Shown piece after piece: positions 23,823-32,491 of a DNA stretch of 64,000 bases. The first letter of the stretch is position 1; the number at the start of each line of letters is the position of its first letter. Source of the DNA: Bacteroidetes bacterium 47-18 (GTDB lineage Bacteria; Bacteroidota; Bacteroidia; Chitinophagales; Chitinophagaceae); NCBI GenBank assembly GCA_001897155.1, contig MKSF01000037.1, forward strand, positions 1 to 64,000. The letters are read 5' to 3'. A program made the translations under genes and the position numbers. The notes below the pieces were generated by a model. That model was not told where the DNA came from. It ran no database searches and was given only the letters and a program-made list of their open reading frames with translations.

Positions 23823-23888
23823 TTGCTATTTTCAATAATTTTATCATTCCCAGAACTTGCATCCTTAAAAATTCCAAATTACCGCAGT

Positions 23889-24758
23889 ATGAACACCACC
23901 ATTCAGCAACTGATAGATAAATTATCTGTTCTGGCAGCAACCGACGATACAGGCAGTATCCATATAGAAGTGATGATCGATACTACCAAACAGATATATG
24001 AGCAACTATACCTTCTGAAGTCACAGCATCCCGTAGCGGAAGCTCCTGCCGCCGCGGCATCCGTAAGCAGCCATCCCGGTACTTTTGACCATTTTATACA
24101 GACCACGGATAAAGCATCCGGCAGCGATACGGACATGAACGATGAGATCACTGCGCTTTTCAACAGCGAATACGATAAGACCGTCCTCGATGATGCTGCC
24201 GATACAGCAGCACATCCCGGCAACGATACGGATACTGCAACGGCAGAACAGGAACAGCCAGTTCCACCAAAGCCAGCCGGCACCGCTGTACCCACGCCCC
24301 CTTCTCCTACCATTGAAAGCGGCATCAGCTTTGAGTTTCCTTCTACCAGGAATGTCACTCACTCCCCGGCACCACCAGCCAGAGACCAGGAGCCCGCAAC
24401 GCTTTTCCCGGAAACAAAGGAAGACCTTACTAGCGAGGCGGCCATAGAAAAGATCAGCAGGACAGAAGAAAACATGCCCATATCAGGGCAGGGATTTAAA
24501 GCTCCCGTAACCCCGAACCAGAAAGATTTCCGGTCACAGATAGGGTTCAATGACCGCTACCTGTTCATGAACGAGCTGTTCCATAATAACAAGGAATTAT
24601 TTGATACCAGCATTTCCAGGATCAACAACGCCGGGACCTTGCAGGATGCCAGGCAATGGATAGATGAAGAGCTGGCCACCCATATGAAGTGGGACACCAA
24701 TGATACGACCGTACAGAGCTTTTACGCGCTGGTAGATAAGTACTTCAATACAATATAA
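23889..24758 (+). CDS. Conserved Bacteroidota protein with Pro/Ala/Thr-rich linker, function unknown
   Basis: This protein has about 289 residues from the ATG at 23889 (M-N-T-T-I-Q-Q-L-I); the frame begins at 23823, but the extension is not protein-like. It has a helical N-terminus (about 1-50), a long low-complexity acidic and Pro-rich linker (about 55-195), and a C-terminal helical domain with I-G-F-N-D-R-Y-L-F-M-N-E-L-F and S-R-I-N-N-A-G-T-L-Q-D-A. That domain is recurrent in uncharacterised Bacteroidota proteins. No signal peptide. The last 37 bases overlap the 3' end of the convergent waaA gene. Confidence 0.7.
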   Translation: MNTTIQQLIDKLSVLAATDDTGSIHIEVMIDTTKQIYEQLYLLKSQHPVAEAPAAAASVSSHPGTFDHFIQTTDKASGSDTDMNDEITALFNSEYDKTVLDDAADTAAHPGNDTDTATAEQEQPVPPKPAGTAVPTPPSPTIESGISFEFPSTRNVTHSPAPPARDQEPATLFPETKEDLTSEAAIEKISRTEENMPISGQGFKAPVTPNQKDFRSQIGFNDRYLFMNELFHNNKELFDTSISRINNAGTLQDARQWIDEELATHMKWDTNDTTVQSFYALVDKYFNTI

Positions 24759-25981
24759 GATACAATGCGCTCCGTAGCGCCTGCCTGAAGGGCAACATAT
24801 TCCAAGGCACTGTCACCCATAGCGGATAGTGCCTTGTGATCTTTTAAAAGCGCCGCTATGGCCGCAGCATCCCCTTCTCCATAGCTTGCAGCGCCACCCA
24901 GCGCCAGCATATCGTACGCTTCCCGGAACCTTTTATAACGAGGACCGAACAGCACCGCTTTCCCGTACACGGCAGCTTCCACCGTATTATGGATGCCGGA
25001 AGGATTGAAGCCTCCGCCTATCCATACCGCATCCGCATAGCGGTACAGGTAGGCCAGCATACCAAAACTATCTACTATCAACACCCTGCTGCCCGGCAAT
25101 ACGGACGAAGGAACTTCCATCTGATTATAGCATAAGGGCTCGTATGCGCTGTATGAATGCAGGATGGCGTCAATATGAGAACAGTCGATCTCGTGCGGCG
25201 CTATTACCAGGCAATAGTCTTCCGACAGGTCCAGCACTTTCCGTAACAGGGTCTCGTCTCCAGGCCAGGTGCTGCCGGCCACCAGCACTTTCCTGCCGGC
25301 GGTGAACCGTTCTATGATCTCATTCCTATAAGGTGAACCGGCTACGGCTATCGCGCGGTCGAAGCGGGTATCGCCGGCAATGGATACCTGGCCGATCCCT
25401 ATCTTTTCCAGTAAATCTTTACTTTCTTCGTTCTGCACAAAGAAATGGCTGACCCGGTACAGCATCCTGCGGAAAAAGCCGCCATACCATTTGAAGAATA
25501 TATGCCGCGGCTGAAAGATAGCAGAAAAGTAAACGACCGGTATCTTATGCCTGTATAGCACGCTGATGTAATGATACCAGAATTCATATTTGACGAATAA
25601 GGCCAGCTCCGGCTGCAGCAGCTTCACAAACCTTTCCGCATTCCGGGGTGTATCCAGCGGCAGGTATAATACAAGGTCCGCGCCTTTATAATCCTTTCTT
25701 ACCTCATACCCGGAGGGAGAAAAAAAAGTCAGCACCAGCGCCGTATCGGGATATTGGCTTTTGAGCGCTTCCAGCACCGGTCTTCCCTGCTCGAATTCGC
25801 CCAGGGAGGCGCAGTGCATCCATATCCTTTTGCGGCCTTTTACTGCGGACAGCAAGTCCCGGTACCGCTCATACCAGTCCCTCCTGCCCCGGTAGAAATG
25901 CTTCGCTTTCGAAGACCAGGGAGCGCACAACCTGATGACCAGACCATAGAGCGCGATAGCAAGATTATAGAAGAGACGCAT
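24722..25981 (-). CDS. waaA: 3-deoxy-D-manno-octulosonic acid (KDO) transferase
   Basis: This GT30-family inner-membrane enzyme adds KDO to lipid A. It has about 419 residues from the ATG at 25981 (M-R-L-F-Y-N-L-A-I-A-L-Y-G), which restores the usual membrane-anchor N-terminus; the frame continues to 26029. Characteristic pieces are W-M-H-C-A-S-L-G-E-F-E-Q-G-R-P near 55-70 (catalytic Glu region), F-V-K-Y-E-F-W-Y, A-G-D-T-R-F-D-R, G-S-T-W-P-G-D-E and G-G-G-F-N-P-S-G-I-H-N-T-V-E-A. It supports a lipid-A-bearing outer membrane. It is a single gene, tail-to-tail with its neighbour. Confidence 0.95.
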   Translation of the reverse strand: MRLFYNLAIALYGLVIRLCAPWSSKAKHFYRGRRDWYERYRDLLSAVKGRKRIWMHCASLGEFEQGRPVLEALKSQYPDTALVLTFFSPSGYEVRKDYKGADLVLYLPLDTPRNAERFVKLLQPELALFVKYEFWYHYISVLYRHKIPVVYFSAIFQPRHIFFKWYGGFFRRMLYRVSHFFVQNEESKDLLEKIGIGQVSIAGDTRFDRAIAVAGSPYRNEIIERFTAGRKVLVAGSTWPGDETLLRKVLDLSEDYCLVIAPHEIDCSHIDAILHSYSAYEPLCYNQMEVPSSVLPGSRVLIVDSFGMLAYLYRYADAVWIGGGFNPSGIHNTVEAAVYGKAVLFGPRYKRFREAYDMLALGGAASYGEGDAAAIAALLKDHKALSAMGDSALEYVALQAGATERIVSYIVLKYLSTSA

Positions 25982-26083
25982 AACAAATAAGGCAGCCGGA
26001 GCAAGGGATTTGCCGTCAAAGATACACAATAACGGGGATGTTATTTAAAGATTAACGGGATAGGAATAGTCACCGGAAATTAC

Positions 26084-26091
26084 TATCTTTG
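26084..26091 (+). promoter_or_regulatory. Candidate -7 box of the DUF4834 gene
   Basis: TATCTTTG is a perfect TAnnTTTG match ending 4 bases before the ATG at 26096, so the transcript could be leaderless or nearly so. No clear TTTG is seen upstream at the usual distance. Confidence 0.4.
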
Positions 26092-26095
26092 AAAT

Positions 26096-26326
26096 ATGCC
26101 GTGGAAATTGATTATAACAGTACTCGTACTGTTCTTTATAGCCAGATTTGTTTTAAGATTTGTATTACCTGTCATAAGAGTGACCAGGCAGGCCCAAAGC
26201 AGCATCAATGACCTCCGTTCCAGGATGGAAGCCATGCAGCAACAGCAGCGGCCTTCCGCACAGCCTGACAATAAGCAGCGACCGGCTGTTGACGGGGAAT
26301 ATATAGATTATGAAGAAGTAAAGTAA
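26096..26326 (+). CDS. DUF4834 family small membrane protein
   Basis: This 76-residue protein has an N-terminal transmembrane helix (about 3-27), a charged region, a short poly-Gln patch (M-Q-Q-Q-Q-R-P) and the family's conserved ending G-E-Y-I-D-Y-E-E-V-K. The function is unknown. The family is restricted to Bacteroidota. Confidence 0.8.
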   Translation: MPWKLIITVLVLFFIARFVLRFVLPVIRVTRQAQSSINDLRSRMEAMQQQQRPSAQPDNKQRPAVDGEYIDYEEVK

Positions 26327-26413
26327 CCGTTTATCCTTCCTTAGGGTATGACGGCAGCCCGCCCCATTCTCACACATTAAACACCAAGGAATTCCAAAGC
26401 GGCCTGCTTACGG

Positions 26414-26686
26414 CTACTCCATCGCCAGCTTTTCCTTCAGCTCCTGCAGCATCGCTGCAAAAGTCTCCTTATCATTCGCCCAACCCAAGCTCGTTATACT
26501 GTTCCAGGAAACCAGGAAATCGTGGATGCCGGGGTAATAGAGCTCTATATCATTTATAGTAACGATCCTCAATACCCCTTCAGGGGATGCCTGCAGGGAA
26601 AACAGGTACTTTTTCCCTTTTTCCAGGCCCTTATCTTCAGTCAGGGAATTGGCCAGGATCAGTTGTGTGGTCATAGACTCCTGCAT
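26414..26686 (-). CDS. Small soluble protein, unrecognised
   Basis: This 90-residue acidic protein has no signal or membrane segment; an ATG at residue 5 is an alternative start. It lies 10 bases downstream of the DUF4290 gene on the same strand and is probably co-transcribed with it. No motif was recognised. Confidence 0.6.
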   Translation of the reverse strand: MQESMTTQLILANSLTEDKGLEKGKKYLFSLQASPEGVLRIVTINDIELYYPGIHDFLVSWNSITSLGWANDKETFAAMLQELKEKLAME

Positions 26687-26696
26687 AATACCTTGC

Positions 26697-27455
26697 TTAT
26701 TTATTATTATTCACGAACTTCCTGTTGTTGTTATTCTTTTTGAAGTGGTTGTTCGCTCCGCCCACGTTAGCGCTCCTGTTACTATTATTATTTCTGTTAT
26801 TGCTGTTGCCGTTATTGCTCCGTTGCGGGTTATTATTCTTACCGCCCATGTTCCTGTTAGCCTGGTTGTTGTTCCGCCTGTTATTGTTATGATGGGTTGT
26901 ATTGTTATTCTGCTTTCCGAACCGTACTTTACCGCTCATACCGTCATAGCTCAGGGCGCCTTCGGATATTTCATACAGCTCTTCCTTGATCATATCTTCG
27001 TGTACCGGCTCATTGTGCCAGTTGCTGTAAGCCAGCTTCATGCAATAAGCGATAGCCTGGCTGAAGCCCGCTCTTTTTTCCTCATTGGGTGTTTCCAGGG
27101 CTTTGTCTATTACCTTACAGATGTTTTTACCGAGATGACGGAAAGCTATATTGTTTTTGGGATAAGGCAGGGGGTCCGGTTTTCTGAAAATTTTCTCGCG
27201 GGTAGGAACAGGATAAGGGGATTCAACATCGATCTTAAAGTCGGAAATGATATAAAGATGATCCCATAGCTTATGCTTAAAGTCTTCTACATTCTTTAAA
27301 TGCGGGTTTAAAATACCCATCAACTCTATAATGGACTGCGCATTTTTCTGTCTTTTAACGGGATCTTCAATGGTCAGCACGAAATCAACCATTTGTTGAA
27401 TATTGCGTCCATATTCAGGCATTATAAGCCTGGTACGCTTAGTATTGTATTGCAT
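26697..27455 (-). CDS. DUF4290 protein with long Asn-rich tail
   Basis: This protein has 252 residues. The helical N-terminal domain (about 1-175; M-P-E-Y-G-R-N-I-Q-Q-M-V and H-L-K-N-V-E-D-F-K-H-K-L-W-D-H-L) is the DUF4290 family of Bacteroidota. The C-terminal 75 residues are almost entirely Asn with Arg, Lys, Gly and His (runs of N-N-N), a basic low-complexity tail. Such tails often bind nucleic acid or phase-separate, but no role is shown here. It is first in a two-gene operon with the 90-residue protein. Confidence 0.82.
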   Translation of the reverse strand: MQYNTKRTRLIMPEYGRNIQQMVDFVLTIEDPVKRQKNAQSIIELMGILNPHLKNVEDFKHKLWDHLYIISDFKIDVESPYPVPTREKIFRKPDPLPYPKNNIAFRHLGKNICKVIDKALETPNEEKRAGFSQAIAYCMKLAYSNWHNEPVHEDMIKEELYEISEGALSYDGMSGKVRFGKQNNNTTHHNNNRRNNNQANRNMGGKNNNPQRSNNGNSNNRNNNSNRSANVGGANNHFKKNNNNRKFVNNNK

Positions 27456-27652
27456 TGATTGCTTGATGAAATAAAGTAAAATCTATTAGATTAAGTATTC
27501 ACAATGTACTATTCAGAAAGTACCTGCATAGTGCAGTAGGAAGTAGAATAAGTAAGGATATTTGCCAAATCTACATGCAAAAATATACAGATTTCAATAA
27601 AAAAGCAAAGAAGATTTATTTTTTTTGACCGCCGCGTCAGTAAATTCGCAGT

Positions 27653-28618
27653 ATGCGTTATACGGCTGCTTTTATCATTCTGTTGCTTTTCGGCTCCTGT
27701 AGCAAGGAAAAGCTGTCTCCGGGACAGGTGGAGACCATCGTTTCCGGGACCACCAATGACCTTTATGATGTGTATTTCATCAGCGATACGGAAGGGTATA
27801 TAGCAGGCGGGAACACCTTTTACGAGAACATCCTGCTGAAGACCACGGACGGCGGGCGGCACTGGGCACCCATGGACATCCTGGACAACGACCATAAGAC
27901 CATCAATACGCTGTATTATTATGATCACCGTAAAATGTATGCCGTAGGGCTGGACGGCAAGATCTATGTCAATTACCTGAACGGTGAAAATCTATGGCAC
28001 CTCCACCAGAACATCTGGTGGGAATGGGTGCGGGATATATATTTTTACCGGCCTGACAGCGGCATAGTGATCACCGGAAGGAGCTGGAGCTACGGAGCGA
28101 TCCATAAGGTAGACAGCTTCGGGCAGGTCATCCGGAGAGATACCTTCGAATTTGAGCTGAACGACCTGCTGGTCAGGGGAGACCATTACCTCGTTTCCGG
28201 CTACGGCGCCATCCTGCTGTCAAAGGACAAAGGCACTACCTGGAAGCATACCAATGCCAGCGGGGATCATTTTATTAAAATGACGGAAGCCGGCCCTCAT
28301 ACGCTCTGGGCCATCGGGCAGTACGGGACCATCCTTAAAAGCACTGATGACGGCCAAAGCTGGCAAAAAACCAGGAACGGCAGCAACCCGCTGAAAAACA
28401 GGCTTTTATTCAATAATATTGCGTTCAGGGACGCTGATAAGGGGATCATAATCGGCAATAAGGGTTTAATAATGTTTACCAACAACGGCGGCAAAAATTG
28501 GAAAAAATTAGATACATTTACGAACGAAGACCTGAACGGGATTTTCTTATTTCCCGATAAAGCTGTGATCACCGGCAGTAAAGGTTCAATTTATATGTTA
28601 AAGACCAGTTTTTTTTAA
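27653..28618 (+). CDS. Ycf48-like beta-propeller lipoprotein
   Basis: This protein has 321 residues. The N-terminus M-R-Y-T-A-A-F-I-I-L-L-L-F-G-S-C is a lipoprotein signal. Repeated blades show the BNR/Ycf48 pattern: L-K-T-T-D-G-G-R-H-W, L-S-K-D-K-G-T-T-W, L-K-S-T-D-D-G-Q-S-W and F-T-N-N-G-G-K-N-W. In cyanobacteria Ycf48 helps assemble photosystem II; in Bacteroidota the family is common in surface or periplasmic proteins of unknown role. TAAATTCG at 27641-27648 could be a -7 box. Confidence 0.8.
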   Translation: MRYTAAFIILLLFGSCSKEKLSPGQVETIVSGTTNDLYDVYFISDTEGYIAGGNTFYENILLKTTDGGRHWAPMDILDNDHKTINTLYYYDHRKMYAVGLDGKIYVNYLNGENLWHLHQNIWWEWVRDIYFYRPDSGIVITGRSWSYGAIHKVDSFGQVIRRDTFEFELNDLLVRGDHYLVSGYGAILLSKDKGTTWKHTNASGDHFIKMTEAGPHTLWAIGQYGTILKSTDDGQSWQKTRNGSNPLKNRLLFNNIAFRDADKGIIIGNKGLIMFTNNGGKNWKKLDTFTNEDLNGIFLFPDKAVITGSKGSIYMLKTSFF

Positions 28619-28720
28619 GATTGCCCCAATAAACCGGACGGTAATTACGTCTAAGATAGAAATATAAGTTATAGCGGCGGTTGAAAAAGAGCAAAAAATA
28701 TACAAAGCGAATACAGCGAA

Positions 28721-29278
28721 ATGCACGAATTCAGCGACCAGGAAATTATTACAGGCTGCAAGGAGAACAATCCTGTTTTTCAGAAAAAGTTATATGAAAA
28801 GTATTATAACCTTTTTCTGAAAATATGTATGAGGTACACGCAGAACACCCAGGACGCCGAGAATTTACTGCACGACAGCTATATAAAGATCTTTAGAAAC
28901 ATAGAAGAGTATGAGTCCAAAGGCTCTTTTGAAGGATGGATGAAACGTATCGTAGTGAACTGCTGCCTGGATTTTTTAAGAAGCAAAGAGCTTAAAAACC
29001 AGAAGCAGACCATTATGCCGGAAGAGATCGGGCAGATACAGTTCACGTCCAGAGACCAGAGCGCCCTGGACACGCTCAGTATGAAGGATCTCGTAAAGCT
29101 TATACAAACCCTGCCCTGTACCAGCCAGACAGTTTTCAATATGTTTGTGTTTGACGGGTACAGCCATAAAGAGATCAGTGAGATCCTTCAGATATCCGAA
29201 GGAACGTCACAATGGCACGTAAACAATGCCAGGAAAACATTACAGCAAAAAATTAAAAATCTTTACGATAAACGATGA
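28721..29278 (+). CDS. ECF-family RNA polymerase sigma factor
   Basis: This protein has 185 residues. The sigma-2 region (about 15-80) contains Y-T-Q-N-T-Q-D-A-E-N-L-L-H-D-S-Y-I-K-I-F and the linker begins G-S-F-E-G-W-M-K-R-I-V. The sigma-4 helix-turn-helix (about 130-175) has L-P-C-T-S-Q-T-V-F-N-M-F-V-F-D-G-Y-S-H-K-E-I. It redirects RNA polymerase to a specific regulon. The stop codon overlaps the start of the next gene (ATGA), so the two are translationally coupled and the downstream protein is the likely regulator. Confidence 0.95.
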   Translation: MHEFSDQEIITGCKENNPVFQKKLYEKYYNLFLKICMRYTQNTQDAENLLHDSYIKIFRNIEEYESKGSFEGWMKRIVVNCCLDFLRSKELKNQKQTIMPEEIGQIQFTSRDQSALDTLSMKDLVKLIQTLPCTSQTVFNMFVFDGYSHKEISEILQISEGTSQWHVNNARKTLQQKIKNLYDKR

Positions 29279-30522
29279 AGAGCGGAGAGAACAGGATGTC
29301 GGAAAAAGATTTTGATAACCTATTAAAATCTATAATGGAGCAGGAAACGCTCCATACATCCGCGCCCGAAGCGGGTTGGAACAAAATATTTAACGAGCTG
29401 CATCCGGATACCGGGAAGCAGCCCCGGGCGGTGCCTTTTGCAACTGCTTCCCGGACCCTGCAGTTCAGGAAATGGGCTGCAGTGGCCTGTGGCATTGCCG
29501 CAGCGGTCTTCGGCAGCTACTGGGTACTGCAGCATATGGATTCCGGAGATACAGCGCTGCCCTCACAGCAGATGACCGCACAGAAGGAAGCCCCGGCCCC
29601 GGTGACCGACAAAACAAATATTGCCTTACCATCCCAAAATGAACCAGCTATAGAAGCAGCCAATTCTACACATTCCCATTATACGCGTGCTGTACAGCCC
29701 GCTGACCAAAAGCCTGCTCCCGGCCGGACCGTCCTACAGCAGCCTGAAGATATACTACGCCAACAACAGGAGCCTGTCATAGAAGTTCAGGAAAGGACCG
29801 TAGTACAGGAAACCTTAAAGGAGATTAATGTTATAGAGACCAAGCCCAATAAAACCGAGCAGGCGACCATCAATACCAATCCTTACCTGAATTATGACAA
29901 TAACCGGTACACCTATGCCGCTAATTCCGGTAAAAGTTCCAGCGTTGGCATCAACGGAGGCTATAATTTCGGTACGCTCAATTCAGGCTATGCCGTTGCG
30001 CTGACTGCCAGGACACAGCTTACGGACGAGTTGTTCATCGGCGGCTCCCTGGGTATCGCTATGAATAATATGCAGACCACCAGCAGCACCGCACTGTCCG
30101 TACCCGTTTCTAACGTGAAGGCGCGCCCCGGTGCGAATAATATGAATTCCATTAACACGCCTGCCGTAACGAACAGCACGCACCAGCTGGCCTATGTACA
30201 GTTTAATCCTTCCATAGGATATAATATCACCAAAAACCTGACCTTCAGTGTCGGAGGTGACGTACAAAGACTGGTCAATACCAAATCTGACGAGGTAAAT
30301 GTGATCTTTAATGCCGCCCAGAACCAGTCCGCTATCATTCCTAAAACCGACCTGGGTGTGACGGGCAAAACCGAATTCCGAATCAGCAAGAACCTGAGCA
30401 CAGGCCTGGTGTACCGGGAAGGTATCAATAATATTCTCAGCAATGCGCCCGGGGATGTCGGGTATCTTAACAGAAGATATATCCAGGTCCAGATGTCTTA
30501 TACCATACCTGTTAAATTGTAA
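29275..30522 (+). CDS. Membrane protein coupled to the ECF sigma factor: putative anti-sigma with barrel-like C-terminus
   Basis: This protein has 415 residues, starting on the ATGA overlap with the sigma gene. Residues 1-64 are polar and cytosolic (M-S-E-K-D-F-D-N-L-L-K-S-I-M). One membrane helix spans about 67-87 (W-A-A-V-A-C-G-I-A-A-A-V-F-G). A Pro/Gln/Thr-rich spacer follows (about 90-200), then a region from about 215 with alternating strands and Gly/aromatic turns (V-G-I-N-G-G-Y-N-F-G; L-F-I-G-G-S-L-G-I-A) ending Q-M-S-Y-T-I-P-V-K-L. The tail looks like a small outer-membrane barrel. The cytosolic part lacks a clear zinc anti-sigma motif, so the anti-sigma role is inferred from coupling. 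Confidence 0.65.
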   Translation: MKSGENRMSEKDFDNLLKSIMEQETLHTSAPEAGWNKIFNELHPDTGKQPRAVPFATASRTLQFRKWAAVACGIAAAVFGSYWVLQHMDSGDTALPSQQMTAQKEAPAPVTDKTNIALPSQNEPAIEAANSTHSHYTRAVQPADQKPAPGRTVLQQPEDILRQQQEPVIEVQERTVVQETLKEINVIETKPNKTEQATINTNPYLNYDNNRYTYAANSGKSSSVGINGGYNFGTLNSGYAVALTARTQLTDELFIGGSLGIAMNNMQTTSSTALSVPVSNVKARPGANNMNSINTPAVTNSTHQLAYVQFNPSIGYNITKNLTFSVGGDVQRLVNTKSDEVNVIFNAAQNQSAIIPKTDLGVTGKTEFRISKNLSTGLVYREGINNILSNAPGDVGYLNRRYIQVQMSYTIPVKL

Positions 30523-30556
30523 TATCCTTTTAATAAAAAGGCTTTCTATCATACAT

Positions 30557-30586
30557 AATGCTGCAGTAGATCACTGCAGCAGCATT
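30557..30586. terminator. Hairpin between convergent genes
   Basis: The imperfect inverted repeat AATGCTGC-AGT/ACT-GCAGCAGCATT lies between the plus-strand gene ending at 30522 and the minus-strand gene ending at 30606. It lacks a strong T-run and is likely, but not certain, to be a terminator. Confidence 0.5.
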
Positions 30587-30605
30587 ACTATTTATGGAAA
30601 CAATC

Positions 30606-31028
30606 TCAGTCTGTCTTCCTGTAAATATAATCCACCCGCCTGTTCTTAAGGTAAAAAGGACCACCTAATATCTTTATATTTCTCTCGGCAAGATGACCTT
30701 TGGAAGTGATCTCAAGACCATAGCTGTAAGGTAACAGCACCGAGTCTGCTTCACCCCGCTTGCTGTAATACATACCGCTGAGTATGATTTTATGGCCATC
30801 ATAATACCACTTTCCTGTTTCCGGCTTATTACAGCTTTTCTTAATATAGGAACTGTCACGATCCAGTATCAAAGTATATATGCTATCATACTGTAATAAG
30901 CCTCCATAAAGCCGCATACTCCCGGTATATTGCCCGGCAAAATCAGGCATCTGCTTATTTTCCCGGGCATCAGTACAGCTGCCGCATAACAGCATGATTA
31001 CAATAATGGGTGTAAGTGTAAGTCTCAT
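30606..31028 (-). CDS. Small lipoprotein, unrecognised
   Basis: This protein has 140 residues with the lipoprotein signal M-R-L-T-L-T-P-I-I-V-I-M-L-L-C-G-S-C. The mature domain reads like a small beta-barrel (Q-Y-T-G-S-M-R-L-Y; G-K-W-Y-Y-D-G-H-K-I-I-L-S-G), similar in style to lipocalin-like lipoproteins of Bacteroidota. It is AT-rich. The gene lies downstream of the 389-aa lipoprotein on the same strand. Confidence 0.65.
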   Translation of the reverse strand: MRLTLTPIIVIMLLCGSCTDARENKQMPDFAGQYTGSMRLYGGLLQYDSIYTLILDRDSSYIKKSCNKPETGKWYYDGHKIILSGMYYSKRGEADSVLLPYSYGLEITSKGHLAERNIKILGGPFYLKNRRVDYIYRKTD

Positions 31029-31083
31029 TCTATATTATATTCAACAAATAAAGATATAAAAATAACAGCATAAAAAATTGCCT

Positions 31084-32253
31084 TTAGGAATTTAAAAAAT
31101 GAGTAAGTGTTGCCGCTTTACTTATCTGGCTGTAATATTCCAGATCGGTTGCTAGCATACCTAACAAAGCGTCTATATCCGGGTCTCCGACAAAACGTTC
31201 CTGAAGTTCGATAAGAACCAATCGGAACCGATCCAGATCTTCTGCATTAATAACCGTTCCTGTATAGGATTCATCTCGGAGCCTGAATACAACCGGCAGG
31301 ATATTCTCAAAAATTACTTGGATATACAAAGGCGCCTGGGACGACAGGAAACCTGCATCCATCTTATTGGACAAATAATAGAACAATGACACATAAGAAA
31401 CACCCTTTTTAGAACTCAGCAGGATATGGTCCCTAAAATAATACAATTCATTTTTAGCCTGGGTCTCATCAGATGCTGTATAACTTATAGGGGTGGCCGG
31501 CTGAACACCAAATGCTCCCTCAACCCCACAATTGCAAGGAACACAGCGCCAAACTTCTCCTCCAAACTGATTTTCCTGAGGTATACAGGTACCTAAAGCA
31601 CTAGATGGACATTCCGGATTTTCATTACATTTAGAATCACAGCTTACATACCATCCTCTATTTAAAGCTTCATATACCAACCGATATGAAAACTCCGCAT
31701 AATAGTCTGATAAGCTACTGTTGAGCAAGCCCTCCTTATTCCTGATAAAGCTGAGCACGGAACGGGCACCAGACAAACCTTTGAATACCTTAATATCCTT
31801 GTTTGCGATCAATACTGCCGATGTAGAAAGGTAATCCTGCCACTGCATTACTCCATTCTCCTTGATATAAGCCAATGTTCTGGTCTTGTGCTGTATGCTG
31901 TCCTTTATATATACAAGTATTCCTGACAGGTCTGCACCAATTGCAGAGCCCGTATTGTCTGTGACATCCATTGTTTCAAGAAATACATTCAGGCTTACAA
32001 TGTTTACGGAATTGTTCAGAGAGTCCAACAAAGGAATGTTTAACAGACCAATGATACTATTCAGGGAGTCCTTATTATCTAAAAAAGCCAAATAGATATT
32101 GTCAGCTGCATTGCCAGATATAAAGCCAACCTGCTTGTTATTGATATTAAGGGTTACCTTGGTTACTTCTGCGGAAGTTTTACATTGATTGTCATTCTTT
32201 TTGCAGGCTTGCAGGAAAGCTATTGCCACCATTAGCAGAAATACTTTTTTCAT
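31084..32253 (-). CDS. Lipoprotein with a cysteine-rich insert, unrecognised
   Basis: This protein has 389 residues. The N-terminus M-K-K-V-F-L-L-M-V-A-I-A-F-L-Q-A-C-K-K is a clear lipoprotein signal. About residues 205-245 carry a cluster of eight cysteines (C-D-S-K-C, P-E-C-P, G-T-C-I-P, C-V-P-C-N-C), which suggests disulphides or metal binding in an otherwise ordinary helical protein. No known family was recognised. The gene is AT-rich and divergent from an XRE regulator gene 238 bases away. Confidence 0.6.
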   Translation of the reverse strand: MKKVFLLMVAIAFLQACKKNDNQCKTSAEVTKVTLNINNKQVGFISGNAADNIYLAFLDNKDSLNSIIGLLNIPLLDSLNNSVNIVSLNVFLETMDVTDNTGSAIGADLSGILVYIKDSIQHKTRTLAYIKENGVMQWQDYLSTSAVLIANKDIKVFKGLSGARSVLSFIRNKEGLLNSSLSDYYAEFSYRLVYEALNRGWYVSCDSKCNENPECPSSALGTCIPQENQFGGEVWRCVPCNCGVEGAFGVQPATPISYTASDETQAKNELYYFRDHILLSSKKGVSYVSLFYYLSNKMDAGFLSSQAPLYIQVIFENILPVVFRLRDESYTGTVINAEDLDRFRLVLIELQERFVGDPDIDALLGMLATDLEYYSQISKAATLTHFLNS

Positions 32254-32432
32254 TGTTAAACAGGCTTTTAATTGTTCACAAAAATTCCTGCCAGTCGTCA
32301 GCTAATCAGCAACTCCCAACAAGATATTATACTGCAAAAATATATTTACAGGTTATTTAATCATAATACATTAACGTATACATTATACCAAATAAGCATA
32401 TAATAATGCTTTTTTTACATACCTACATATCT

Positions 32433-32440
32433 TATATTTG
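32433..32440 (+). promoter_or_regulatory. Candidate -7 box of the XRE regulator gene
   Basis: TATATTTG is a perfect TAnnTTTG match 51 bases before the ATG at 32492, preceded by a T-run (32411-32416) at about the -33 distance. The rest of the 32254-32491 spacer is AT-rich with no recognisable gene. Confidence 0.5.
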
Positions 32441-32491
32441 CCGTAGATAAGTATCATTTGCTTGCATCTCTTCACTTAAATATAATTCGGT

